From: Centropus unirufus
Lineage: Eukaryota > Chordata > Aves > Cuculiformes > Centropidae
NCBI GenBank assembly: GCA_013397695.1
Contig: VYZI01000529.1
Span: 248,001 to 312,000 of the forward strand
Length of the DNA: 64,000 bases
Direction of reading: 5' to 3'
Shown: one piece after another, positions 51,116 to 62,161 of the stretch
Position numbering within the stretch: position 1 is the stretch's first letter
Layout of the letters: the number at the start of each line of letters is the position of its first letter
Notes under the pieces: generated by a model
Told to the model about the DNA's origin: nothing
What the model saw: the letters and a program-made list of their open reading frames with translations, nothing else
Databases searched by the model: none
Program-made: the position numbers and the translations under genes

Positions 51116-52450
51116 ATCTTAGAATCGCAAAGCTGGAAGGGACCTCCGAGATCACTGAGTCTAACGGTACCCATCTACCACTAAACCATATCCATAAGTA
51201 CCTCATCACCCCATCTTTCAAATACCTCCAGGGATGGGGACTCAAACCCCTCCCTGGGCTGTTCCCGCACCTGATGATGATCCTTTCCATGAAAAACTTC
51301 TTCATAATTTCCAACCTATTTCCCATCCAATAAAGACTGGAGATTCTCCCCAGTTGTCCTTTTACTATCGATGTATTTGTAGAATGATTTATTATTATCT
51401 TTTACAGAATTGGCCAGCCTGAGTTCTAGTTGGGCTTTGGCCCTTCTGACTTTCTCCCTTTCTCCCTGCATGATCTATTTTCATCTTTGTGGTACTCCTG
51501 AGATGCCTGCCCCTTCTTCCAAAATTTATAGACTTTCCTCTTTTTCTTGATATCCATCCAGATCTTTCTGCTCAATCAAGATGCTTTTTTTTTTTCCCCC
51601 TCCGGCTCATTTTCCGGCGCGCAGGGACAGCTGCTCTTGTGCTGCCAGATTTTCTTCTTGAAGAGTACCCAGCCCTCCTGGGCTCCCTAGTCCTTAACGT
51701 CCCCCATGGAACTGTATCAACCAGCCTTCTGAACAGGCCAGATCCTGCCCTCCAGAAGTCCATCGTGGCCGTTCTCCTGACTGCCCCACTCACTTCTCCT
51801 AGAACTGAGAATTCTACCATCTCATGATCCCTGCGTCCCCAGTGTCCTCCAACCATCACATCTCCCCGTAGGACTCCTCTGTTCACAATCAGCAGGTCTA
51901 GCTGGGTGCCTTCTCTTCCTGGTTTGCTCACCAGTTGTGTGAAGGGCTTGTCTTCCACGCACTCCAGGAACATCCTGGACTGTTTCCTCTCTGCTGTGTT
52001 GTACTTCCAGCAGACATCTGGGAAGTTGAAATCCCCTACTTGGACAAGAGCCAGCGATCATGAGACTTCTCCCATTTGGTTGTAAAAAACTCGTCAACCT
52101 CTTCTTCCTGGCTCCGTGGTCTAGAACAGACTCCACCACAACATCAGCCTTGCTGCCTGCTGCTCCGAGCTTTACCCACAAACGCTCAATTCCACCATCA
52201 CCCTCAAGCTCGAGCTCAAGGGTGACAAAACACTCTCTTATGTAGAGGGCTACCCCACCTTTCCTACGTTTCCAATCCCACCCGAAGAGTTTATATCCAA
52301 CCATAGTGGTACTCCAGTTGTGCGAGTCATCCCACCGCGTTTCTGTGATGGCAACTAAGTCACGGTGCCCTTGCCTTACTTGCTTTGAACCAGAGTGAGT
52401 TCAGTTGCCTTAAGATAAATCCATGCACATGTTATTTGGCTGGGCTATTG
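51116..52450 (-). mobile_element. Internally deleted CR1 LINE (endonuclease region joined to 3' UTR)
   Basis: The plus-strand left part (51,116-51,320) is an antisense CR1 3' UTR: 'agctggaagggacctccgag', 'tacctccagggatggggact' and 'cctccctgggctgttcccgc'. Right of the junction near 51,318-51,325, the minus strand reads as ORF2: first the 'INNKR..KENL'-like linker region (here 'IDSKRTTGENLQ'), then the apurinic-type endonuclease domain. The whole reverse transcriptase between them is absent. The 5' boundary near 52,450 is approximate ('ttggctgggctattg'). Confidence 0.85.
51330..52415 (-). pseudogene. CR1 ORF2 endonuclease remnant
   Basis: In a LINE, this ORF encodes the endonuclease that nicks target DNA. 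On the minus strand one frame (52,304 down to about 52,045) carries 'GGVALYIRECF' and 'IERLWVKL'. Another frame (about 52,045 down to 51,572) carries 'VGDFNFPDVCWKYN', 'FLECVED', 'QLDLLIVNRG' and 'GDVMVGG'. The 'GDFN' active-site motif is visible. The usual 'SDH' motif reads 'RDHE', so a catalytic-region serine is replaced. A second frame change follows the lysine run near 51,590, after which 'IKKKRKVYKFWKKGQ' reads on. The N-terminal part of the domain and the entire reverse transcriptase are missing. It is not functional. Confidence 0.85.
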
Positions 52451-55050
52451 TTACTGTTTTTCCAATAAAAAGCACTAGGTAATCCCTACTGAAACATTAA
52501 ATTTAAAAAAATTATCAGTACATCCTCTCTATTTTCCAGATTCTGAAACAAAAAATAATGGTCACAAAATCTAACTAGGCTGACAGGTTCTCCTAGGATC
52601 CTACTTCCATCAACTGAAAATGATGTTCTTGGTCTGCTAATGGGGGCGAGATGAATAGTGTGCAGAGTCTATGGGACAGGGCCCCAGGGAAATTTTCAAT
52701 ACACTGAACTCACACCCTACTCTAACTCTAGCTCCACCCCCCCATCCCATTTCATTGAGACTGAGCAGAAATTCAAATTTTAATACTCTGCTCCATTACA
52801 GTGGTGTAAATCCTGAATGATCCCCTTTAAAGCAGCTGAGTTACTGTGATGTAACCAAGTGCAGGCTGTGGCCGTGGTTTCCCTGAAAGCAGTCGCTCTC
52901 TCCCCACCCCACCCACCAAATACAGGAAAAGTGCTTCTGATGGAATATCTGTACAATACAAATTTGGAGTTATTTGTTCTCTAGTTCAGCCAAGATATGA
53001 GAAAGCAGTAAATAGAAGAGAAATTCTTAAATCCGTGATTCCTGGAAGCTTTAAATGCATCTTTGTGCTTAAATGCCTTGAAAACTTCATCTTGGGATTT
53101 TATGTCCTTGTTTGTTACCCTGAAACCACAAACACAGACACATCAAGGAGCCTGAGCTTACGTGGCTGTAATTCCATTCTGAAAGGAAAAGCATACAAAT
53201 GATTTTTTTTTCTGATGGAAATTTCTAGAATCTCTAACATGATGTCAAAATGAGATTTATATTTATTTGACTTGGCATCTTTCACTTTGATCACCCCAAA
53301 ACTATGAATTAAATCCTGGAATCCTTACGGAGTGTGAGGGTCCTGATGCCAAACTGATGCACATTTGCGGAGCGACAGCCTCAGCGGTGACGTTCTCCTC
53401 GTGCTGACACAGCCAGTCAGGGGTCGCCCCACAGGTATTTCCAACCTTGTGTTTGCCAGCCTTCCAAGCCATAAACCAACGAGCGAACTGTAGTTCTGCG
53501 AGCCTCTAATACAGAATTTATCCTCCCCTGCCTTGCAGCCAATATTTTTCTGCAGGGCTTTATCCAGCCATGAAGCTCTTGCGCCCCAGGGGTCTGTGTA
53601 CGGCGCTCCTGCGGGGCAGCTTCCCAATTCAGAATTGTTTCTGCTTCTTCTCGTTTTCAAAGCACGGAGAGACAAGGCCAGAAGGACAGGCAGCTCTCTA
53701 GCGTGAGTTTTAGAGCCATTCCCAGGGCACGCAGTGTGATTTGAGCGGTTTTCGTGCAGGGTGCAAGGGATGGTGTGGCTGGACACGGGGCTGTCATGGC
53801 TCAGGCGGCTGAGGACAGCGAGGAGCTCAGCCCTGTGTGTCTGCAGGAGCCAATTCGCTCCTGGGGCAGTACAGAAGTGTTGTTTGTTTCCTGTATCTTT
53901 TCTTATAGTATGACTTCCTTCAAAATGTCTTGGTCATTTGTAAAATTTGCAAAAATGTGCAAAATCCCCTACAGCTGAAATTCCTGCACAGTAGAACCTG
54001 TTGTGTAAAAGTACTCGATTTGATATCTCACATGGAGCAGTATTTTCTGGTTTGCCTTGAGTAGTTATTAGGATTTTGTTCTTTTATATGGATATTGCAA
54101 TTTCAGGCAGTGCCAGGAAAAAAATAATAACTCCTCTTTAGCAGAGCTTAGGTTTTAAAAGTTAATGAGGGACACTTGAAAACTGGCAGCTTTTTGGTCT
54201 GAGAAGAAAGTATAAGACTAAGTATGATGTAATGAAAAGGGAAAAAAAATAGAGGGCCCTTCCTTCCATTTGTCCTGCCCCACATCTGCTCCTCATGAGT
54301 GCGGAGCTGAAGATGTGACGCTGCAGTAGGAGCAGTGGAGGCCTCTAACGCTGCCTGCTGGGTCCGTTTTCAAAGGTTTGACAAGAAATACAAGTTTCCA
54401 ACTTGTTACGAGATGGTAGGAGAGGCAAGAAAGGACACACAGAGGCACCTTCTTTCCTCATCTTTCTGGATATATAGGAGGTATATTTATGTTTGTGGGT
54501 ATTACTTAGGATTAAACCTCCCTGTGGTCTGGAAATGAAACCCAGCCCAGCTCAACCATAAACGTTATTTAGTCATTGCTGAACTGCCTGAAAATCACAG
54601 AACTATCCTGAAGTCCAATGGGGAACGATTAGTGGGGGCATTAGTGGGAGAATTTCTGTAGGTTATAGAAGCGTTATTGCAGAGTTTTTACCAAGGATTA
54701 TGAGCATTAATCTGGGGTTACATCTACAATTTACAGAGCCCCTGGGGTTTTTTTCAGAGCGTGACCAAACGCTGATAATGAATCCCTGCCATGCGATTAT
54801 TACGAGCTGTACTTTTGGCACGGGTGATGGAGCATTAGGAACCCCACTGAGGGGTTAGGACCCCCGTTTGTTTTTATCTCCCTCCTCTATCACCTTTTAG
54901 TTTGTTGTCTCCTGAACAGATTTGAACCTTGACTGATGGAAACCGCAGAGCACAGGTGGGCAAGGGCTGTCTTACGTTGAGTATCATTCTGCTGCCATGA
55001 TTGTTTCTAATGCAGCCTAGATTTAGTGTTACGGTACTGGTTTATGGACT
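52451..55050. other. Unique non-coding sequence, locally GC-rich
   Basis: No recognised gene. Between about 53,330 and 53,830 CpG density is raised and a 153-codon minus-strand frame (53,325-53,786) is open. On the plus strand an ATG at 53,796 in good Kozak context (G at -3 and +4) opens a frame to 53,978. Neither frame shows a known domain. Confidence 0.45.
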
Positions 55051-55412
55051 TAGAATCACAGGTTCACAGAATGTCTTGTGTTGGAAGGGACCCACAAGGA
55101 TTATTGAATACAGCTCCCGTCCCCACCCAGGACAATGTCAACACTCACACCATGAGTCCAAGGGTGTTGGCCAAACGCTTCTGGAATATCGTCAGGCTCC
55201 GTGCTGTGACTGCTGCCCTGGGAGCTGCTCCAGGGCTCCACCACCCTCTGCGTGAAGAACCTTTTCCTCATGTCCAACCTCACCCTCCCCTGGCTTCTTC
55301 CTGCCGTTCCCTCAGTCCTGTCATTGGCTGCCAGAGAGAAGGGCTCAGCGCCTGCTCCTCCTCCCCTGGTGACGGAGCTGTAGCACGCGATGAGGTCTCC
55401 TCTCATCTCGAG
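55051..55412 (-). mobile_element. CR1 LINE 3' end fragment
   Basis: Antisense CR1: 'tagaatcacaggttcacaga', 'ttgtgttggaagggacccac', 'gtcaggctccgtgctgtgac', 'gagctgctccagggctccac', 'cctcatgtccaacctcaccc' and 'gatgaggtctcctctcatct'. The subfamily resembles the copy at 20,735 ('ccaacctcaccctcccctgg' is the antisense of its 'gagggttaggttggacatgg'). 5'-truncated. Confidence 0.93.
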
Positions 55413-56080
55413 AAAACCTACTGGAGCGACATCTATTGTAATACTTTATTTAGCAGCAGATAGACTTTCCAGCTTTCCTATACCGAAGAAAAGAACTCAA
55501 AGGCCTGGTTTCACCCATTTTGTGCTGAAAGACCTGTGATGGAGGCCTTCGGAAGAGCTGTTTGCCTTCACACTGCTGCTGCTCAGGGTTTACAAGGGAA
55601 AATCAATCTGCAGCCATGCTCGGCATCCCAGGGACAAGACAGGAGAGTCACGTGGGTGAGACAGTCTGAAAAAGCGTTGTTCCAGGTTTAGAAGCAGCTG
55701 TCACACATCCATACCGATAAGGAGGGGGAATACTCTCTAGCAACACTTGTTACTCTCCCGAAAGGATGTTGACATCAGCTATGGGACTCTGTTATCAAAA
55801 CACGTTTGCTAAAAAATTGTAACAATTTTCACCACAATTGCAAGAAAATGGTAGGGATTTAAAAATCTTGTCTAAGCCTTGCAAAAAAATTCACTGGCTC
55901 AATTTTCCTGAACATCAACTGCAGCTAAAACATTTTTGCATAATTTTTCTTAAATAACAAAATCTTTTCAGATCTCAACATTATGATCAAAGCCATGTTT
56001 CAAAAAAATACACTTTTAAATTACATTACTCTGTAATGAATTGTGAGAGGAAAGTTTGATGACAAAGTGGAGAAGTAAAT
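55413..56080. other. Unique non-coding sequence
   Basis: AT-rich toward the right. Nothing recognisable other than the 6-base 'gtaaat' at 56,075-56,080, which reappears at the far end of the adjacent LTR-like element. Confidence 0.55.
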
Positions 56081-56410
56081 TGTGGGAATTAGTGAATTCA
56101 GAAACAAGTTTTGGCATGTTTGGGCCTGCAGCTGGGCCATGGCAAAAGATGCCTCTGCCAGTTGGGGAGCGAACCTGGGAATAGAACATGAACATAGAAG
56201 AGTGTGCCTCTCCACCAGGGAATGTTTTGCCTTCCTCATTATCGGTAGTCGTAGCACAGGGGCTGGGTGAGCACAGTGTAACGGGGGAGTTTTGTTTGCA
56301 GGCTGCTACCTCAGCTACTTTGCTCTTATACATCTATTTCTGCTGAACCTCTCATAGAAGGATTTAGATTTTAATTCAAATCACTGCAGTCCGTGCCTTA
56401 ATATGCCAGA
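56081..56410 (+). mobile_element. LTR-like element, copy 2 (candidate solo LTR)
   Basis: It begins 'tgtgggaattagtgaatt' and ends near 'atatgccaga', colinear with copy 1 at 50,426. Shared blocks include 'ttggcatgt', 'cctgggaatagaacatga', 'cttcctcattatcggtagtc' and 'tctgctgaacctctcatag'. The poly-A signal of copy 1 is decayed here ('catagaagg'). The 6-mer 'gtaaat' lies immediately before the start (56,075-56,080) and immediately after the end (56,411-56,416), as expected for a target-site duplication. No internal retroviral region is present, so a solo LTR is the likeliest reading. Confidence 0.65.
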
Positions 56411-56825
56411 GTAAATGTTCCATTCCAGTTTTGTTATTTTCAGGCAACAGATCCAGCTGAATGCTCCATTTGATTTCAGTGGATTGCCTTTAGGAATGTG
56501 ATGGGAGACATGGATCTAAGGTCCAGTCTTGGGCGCTCCAGTTACGGGACTGGAGATCTGGATTTTACGTTCTGATTTCAGAATCTTCCCAGGCTTAGGG
56601 TTTACCTGAAAATGGGCCGGCAAATGTTACGAAGTTTGTGAGATGGGATGTTTGGGATGTTTGTGAGTGAGATGGGTAAAACTGATAAAGGTGATGTAAT
56701 ATTTGAATATATCTTCTTTGAAGCCAAATAAGCACCTTGCTTCATCTTCCTGCTCAGTGTTATGAAAATGCTTTATAGACACTATGAAAATATGAATAAA
56801 GAGTAAGAAATAATAATTAAATTGG
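56411..56825. other. Unique non-coding sequence
   Basis: It contains an imperfect short tandem ('gagatgggatgtttgggatg' with a repeated 'gggatgttt' near 56,644-56,665). No gene or element recognised. Confidence 0.5.
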
Positions 56826-57007
56826 TAAGGCCCTGGGCCAAGTTACCCAGAGCAGAGGTGGCTGCCCCATCCCTGTCCAGTGCCAGGTTGGATGGGGCTT
56901 GGAGAAACCACATCCAGGGGGAGGTGTCCCTGCCCATGGCAGGGAGGGGTGGAACTGGATGGGCTTTAAAGTCTCTTCCAACCCAAACCATTCTATGGTT
57001 CTATAAA
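56826..57007 (+). mobile_element. CR1 LINE 3' end fragment
   Basis: Sense CR1: 'aggccctgggccaagttacc', 'aggtggctgccccatccctg', 'gccaggttggatggggcttg', 'gtccctgcccatggcaggga' and 'cttccaacccaaaccattct', ending 'atggttctataaa'. A short internal stretch is missing after 'ccatccctg'. It matches the subfamily of the antisense copy at 40,538. Confidence 0.95.
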
Positions 57008-60000
57008 ATAAGAACTCAGGAGCTGGCAAATCTGTTCCCAAGCCAATTGAAAATATATACATACATTCCTCTGTGCTGTTCTCTCTGCACGTGAGCTCTG
57101 AGATATTTGCACACGCAGCCAGGCAGACCACTTGGGGGAAAAATAATTTATTTTTAAGAACTTTTTTATGATACCCTGTACGGAGCTGCTTCCAGCTTAA
57201 CCCAGAGTTCAGAGTTTCTGAGGCTCTCTCTCTTTTATACTGACCCAAGCCGACCATCATGTCGGTTCCTGAGAACATTTTCATTTGTTCCTTCTTTGGG
57301 ACGCTCTTCTTGCAGGTGACTTTCAGTGCAGCACTTGAGAATGAGTGGGAGGAGCCAGTCAAGACCTGGTGTAAAAACAGAGTGTTTTCTCTACGGTTTC
57401 AGACTTTCTCAGCAGCTTCCATCATTTGTTTTCCAGCAGCCAGACCAGCATAGCAGAGTTCACACCAGTGCCTCAGCAAGGCTGTTCTTCGATTGTTCAG
57501 AGTAGGTTTTCTTAAAGAGCTGCTTTTAAAGCTTGATGGCTTTTTTACCACCTTAATGCTATTCTCCTCAGGTAAATCTTATGCTCTCTGCTATTTACCA
57601 GTGAAGGGTTTTCTATTTGTTTATTTTAGTTTTTTTCTCCATTTTTTGTTTCTCAGAATTTCAACTTGAGCTGTGAGGAAAATACCTCATGCCTATTGCC
57701 ATGCAATTTTACCTTATTTCAGGGAAGTGGAAATCTAGCGAATGGGAAACAATCCAAAAGTTAATATGGAACAAAATATCTGGGCAAAATTTGGATGACA
57801 CACAATTCCTAGTGTGCAGAAAGCCTGAAGGAGTATTCTGTCTCTCTCAGTTGAAGAGTGATTATAAAGACAATCAACCAAAGCTCAGCCTGTGTTGCTG
57901 CGATCACTTCTCAACTCAAACTAAATTTTCACACCCACCTCCGGTTCTGTAACATAAATGCGGTTCTTGGACAGAATGCAGGTTTGCAAATTTTGCTCAC
58001 TCTCAACTCTGTGACTGGAGAAGGTTGCTGTGGGAATTTTGAACTGATGAAAGGTCAGCTGGGAAATGTGAGGTCTGACATTTCTGTTCTTTGCAGACAG
58101 CTGTAATTATGGTCATATTTTTTAGCTCCATAGTTATTGAAAACAGGTTTAAAGAGAGAAAAAAGAAAGCAAAACTTTAATTCAAAGCTCCCTAGAAGAA
58201 AACGCAGGCTCTTGCCGTGGGCTCTCCAGCCAAATTTGAGAGCTTTATGTTATTCTTGTCTATAATTACTTCTGTCCATCTTGCTGCTTTCTGTAAAGTG
58301 ACCTTCAGCCTGTGATGCCCCAGCCTTCCATTCCACTGGAAACCCCAGCGTGTAAGCAGCCAGCGCTCCAAAATGTGGCCAAGGGACACTAAAATTGGAG
58401 CTGTTCTGTTCTGCATGGCAGATAAGCCAAACTCCTGCCTGCAGAGATGCTGGCCCTTTCACCCTGGGGCTCTATATATTATACATCGATTTCATTAGAA
58501 AACAGAGGGACCTCAGCATGTCAGACACTACAACCAGGGGCCAAAAGGCTGTGCTAAGGAAAAATGGGGCACAAAAGGGTACTTCTTGTTACTCTCCTAC
58601 TACTTCTTTGATTGAATTTCAGCTGACAAAAAAATTCCTTTTGCTTCAAAAATAAGGATAATTTTTCTCACTTTCCCAGTGGATGTTCATTGCCTCAGTG
58701 TAAGAAGTGCCCGTTTCATTGTAAATGAGGTTGTGAGGGAAAGGTCCAGGGAGAGGGAAGGAAAACAGCCCCTTACACAAGTGTGACAGCCCGTGCGATG
58801 TGGGAGTCCTTGTGTCCTTTTTCCAGGCATCATGTTGATATGAGGAGCAGAGCTTTGTGATGGAACATTCACCTTTATTAGCGCTTTCTGTTCATTGCTC
58901 TCCCTGCAAAGCTGCATTTCCATTCCCCTGTGTATTTTGTTTCCAGCTGGTACCAAACACGACGTTTCTCAGCTTGGCCTTCCCCTTTGCACTTGCGCCA
59001 TGGCTTAAAAAGACACTGCCTCGTTTTAAGATTCCCAGCACCTGATATGAATGAAGTGTTCTCCCACTATAAATTCACCAAAAGGTGCTCTGAATATCTA
59101 AATGGATTAAATTTGCACTGATTTACTCCATTCTGTTCCAGATTTTCTCTGCAGTACTGGTGTGCTTTTATGGGAGGTCAGGCATGGGCTGTTGCCCCGC
59201 TGGCTGCTGGCAGAGAGCCACGTAAAGTTGGCATTAACTCCACTTTGGAGGTTCAGGCCAATTTTAGAAAAATGTGATCACGTGCCTGCTCCTGATGAGG
59301 ATGAACCTGCGCTGTCAGGTGATCTGGTAGTGCCTGGCCTGGTGCTGGCTCTTGTGTAAATGCAGCTTTGAACAGCCCGGAGATAAAGCTGGTCACATCC
59401 ACACTGCTGTTGTTTGCTGTCCTAAAACACTTCTACAAATGCATTTTTCATGAGAAGAGTCTCACATAGGATGAAAGAGCAGCACTGTTAGATGTTCTGA
59501 GATTAAAAAATAGCTGTATATGGATGAGTAATATATCTCTAATAATTTTTAAGGACTTTAAAGTCATTGAACAGTTTGTCAGCTTATGTCTCTACAGAGT
59601 GTAACATAGGCATCATTTTTTTTCTTTACATAAAATTTTTATCTCTAGTCAAGTCAAGCTGAAACTCATTTTGAAGCATCAGAACAGACCTAATGTGGCA
59701 GGAGGGGTGATCTCTGGCACAGCCAATCGGTTTGGGCTACAATCTTTAGGAGAAATCACAGCCTGAATTCCTATCAGCCCTTGTTGTCAGCCCTATCAAC
59801 TTGTTGAAACAATCATTCTTGAAAAGGCTCTTGCTGTGACTCCCCTTCTTTGTACCGTTTCACCCGCTTGCCACCTTGTGGTTGCCACCTTCAGATGCCG
59901 CTTCGTGCCCCACTGCGCTCATCCGAAGCGCTCTCAGAACCCCTGTGGGAGCACAGACAGCCTTACCAAGCGTTTGGAAGGTAGTGTTGGTTGTCAGGTC

Positions 60001-60928
60001 ACTTTTAAACTTTGTGTAACTCTGCAAGGAAGTGCATCTTGCTGACTCTTTTTAGATAATTTTAAACATGCTTTTTTCTACCAGAAGTATTTTTGCATTT
60101 ATTCTTGCTTTTTCAAGTTGGCTCTGAGTTTAACTCAAGCAGAATGCTTTCATCTAAAAATAGTTTGCCTACATTTTTTATCCATTAGAGCAAAAGAGGC
60201 TGTGATGCTGTTCTCCCACCTCATCACAGTGTTCCTCCTCGGAGGGCAGCAGCAATGCCAAGCTGTAAAGATCCATCCCAGTGCCCGGATGTGGCCTCCT
60301 CGGAACGTCACCCGCAGCGCTGCTGGCAGCGCCAAGGCAGACTCTGGGGCTGGGATGCGGGTCAACCTACGGACAAGTTGCGGAGCCGCCTGGCGATGTT
60401 CTCAGTGCCTCGGTTGTGTTCACTCAAACGACTACAAATGCCATTGCTGCTGCGGTACGGCTTCATGGGAATTCCTGGTGATTCCGTAACCAGTGAAGGA
60501 CAGGACACCTGGCGAAGGACTGGGAAGCACATCTCCTGAGAGCAGCCACCAGGAACCAAAGATACCGATGTGTGCACAAACCGCCATTTCCAAGGAGCAT
60601 CGTGTATAGCGGCCCAGAGAGTTGGAAACCAAGAGTCCCACACAGGAGACAGAGCAACACGCGATGGTTTGATCCAGTAGCGTCTGAGCCAGCCCTCAGG
60701 GCACAAAGCAAGCAGGACAGGAGCCAGGATTGCGAGAACGGCCAGCAGAGACCAAGTGCTTCACTGTGCCAGGCTGCACAATAAAAACGGAGAGGTTTGT
60801 TTTATAGCAAACGAGCACTCGGGGCGGGCCTGCAGCTCCTGCTCGCTCTGCCTTCTACCACCAGGCCCGGCGCTGCCTGGGAGCCGGGAGCCGGCAGGCC
60901 CAGGCGGGCTCCAGCACCGACAAACTCC
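57008..60928. other. Unique non-coding sequence
   Basis: Almost 4 kb with no recognised gene or transposon. The right part becomes CpG-rich (listed separately) and has overlapping open frames on both strands. An 'aataaa' occurs at 60,779-60,784, but no upstream transcript structure supports it as a poly-A site. Confidence 0.5.
60270..60480. other. CpG-dense patch
   Basis: By hand count there are about 16 CpG in about 210 bases ('cacccgcagcgctgctggcag', 'gttgcggagccgcctggcg'). Open frames on both strands overlap (for example minus 60,362-60,706 and plus 60,118-60,489) without a recognisable domain. It may be a small CpG island or a decayed GC-rich repeat. Confidence 0.4.
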
Positions 60929-61095
60929 ACAGAATCACGGAACGGCTTGGGTCAGGAGGGACCTTAAAGACCGTCCGGTTCCACCCCCTGCCAGGGGCAG
61001 GGACACCTCCCACTGCACCAGGGGCTCAAAGCCCCATCCAACCTGGCCTTGAGGGCCCCTTGAACGCTTGCAGGGAGCTCCCCTCACCGCTCGGG
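60929..61095 (-). mobile_element. CR1 LINE 3' tail fragment
   Basis: Antisense CR1: 'acagaatcacggaacggctt', 'gaccttaaagaccgtccggt', 'gccaggggcagggacacctc' and 'aagccccatccaacctggcc'. Similarity ends near 'ctcaccgctcgggtgctgg'. Short, 5'-truncated copy. Confidence 0.92.
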
Positions 61096-62161
61096 TGCTG
61101 GTAAGCTGCGCTCAGTTACAGCAAAACCTCCCGAATCCATCTGAGGAACATTTACTGCCCATCTCGGATACTTCCTGGAGTGGTGGTAGTACAGGTATTG
61201 CTGAGAAATCCCTGCTTATCTGTGAAACCATGCTGGGAGAAGTTATGCTTTTGGAGAATGCTTCCATTCCCTCACAATTCAAGTTTGTCAGAGGTTTACG
61301 TGACAATTCAGTCCATGGGTGTTGTGTCTGGGGAGCTGGGATCTTTGGATTCTTGGCAGAAGAAAGGGATCAAGTTATTCTGCAGTTTTTGCCACTAATG
61401 TCTTGAGACAATACAAAATTAATTCAATATTCAATTAAATTAAATTTAATATATTCATTTCTGTGCTTTCTACAAGGCCTTGCTGCCAAAATTTTTAATT
61501 TCGGCTTAAGTGATCTTGAAATCATCAGTAAATTATATCAGTAACTTACTTTATGATTTCAAACCTTGAGACATGAAAGCTGAAGCAGTGTGGAGGGTAA
61601 TTACAGTACAAAATAACGTATTTGGGTCTTCCCAGATCATCTGGTGTTTCATTGGCTAAGAGGCAGCATCAAAGGTGCTTATCAAAGCTGAATGTGAACT
61701 GGCAGTTACAGGGCTGCAAAGGACTGGGATAACATCAACAGCAGCGATGAATATCCGGGATGGTGCAGAGATGGGGGAATTAAAACTTGCTTTAGCCATT
61801 GCTGCGTCTGAGCCGTGGCCATTTCACATGGCTCCAGTTTGTAGAATTAAGAAATCATAACTGTGGCTTGCTAAACATGTAAATGCCGCTGGTTGCCTTT
61901 GTTATGACATACTTTTTTTTTGTCACAGCATTGCAAAGTGCCTCACCCTAATTTAAAACATATGGACTGGGATCATGTCATACTTGGAAAGAAACCAATC
62001 AAACAAGACACGAGAGTGTGGGCAGGCCTCACTGGTTTTAATAAACTTAAAGAAAACTTTTCTAAGGGGATATTCCAGAAAACACGCTTACCAAAAGGCC
62101 TTGGAACTGATGGTTTGGCTCACGGATGATTCTGATTCTCAGTATTGTTGTCAATCAGAGC
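61096..62161. other. Unique non-coding sequence
   Basis: It contains an AT-rich block around 61,415-61,460 ('caattaaattaaatttaat'). No gene, RNA or transposon recognised. Confidence 0.55.

Noticed and set aside
50426..56410. A single provirus bounded by the two LTR-like copies
   Set aside because: The interval contains unrelated CR1s and unique DNA, no gag/pol/env-like frame, and each copy has its own flanking direct repeat.
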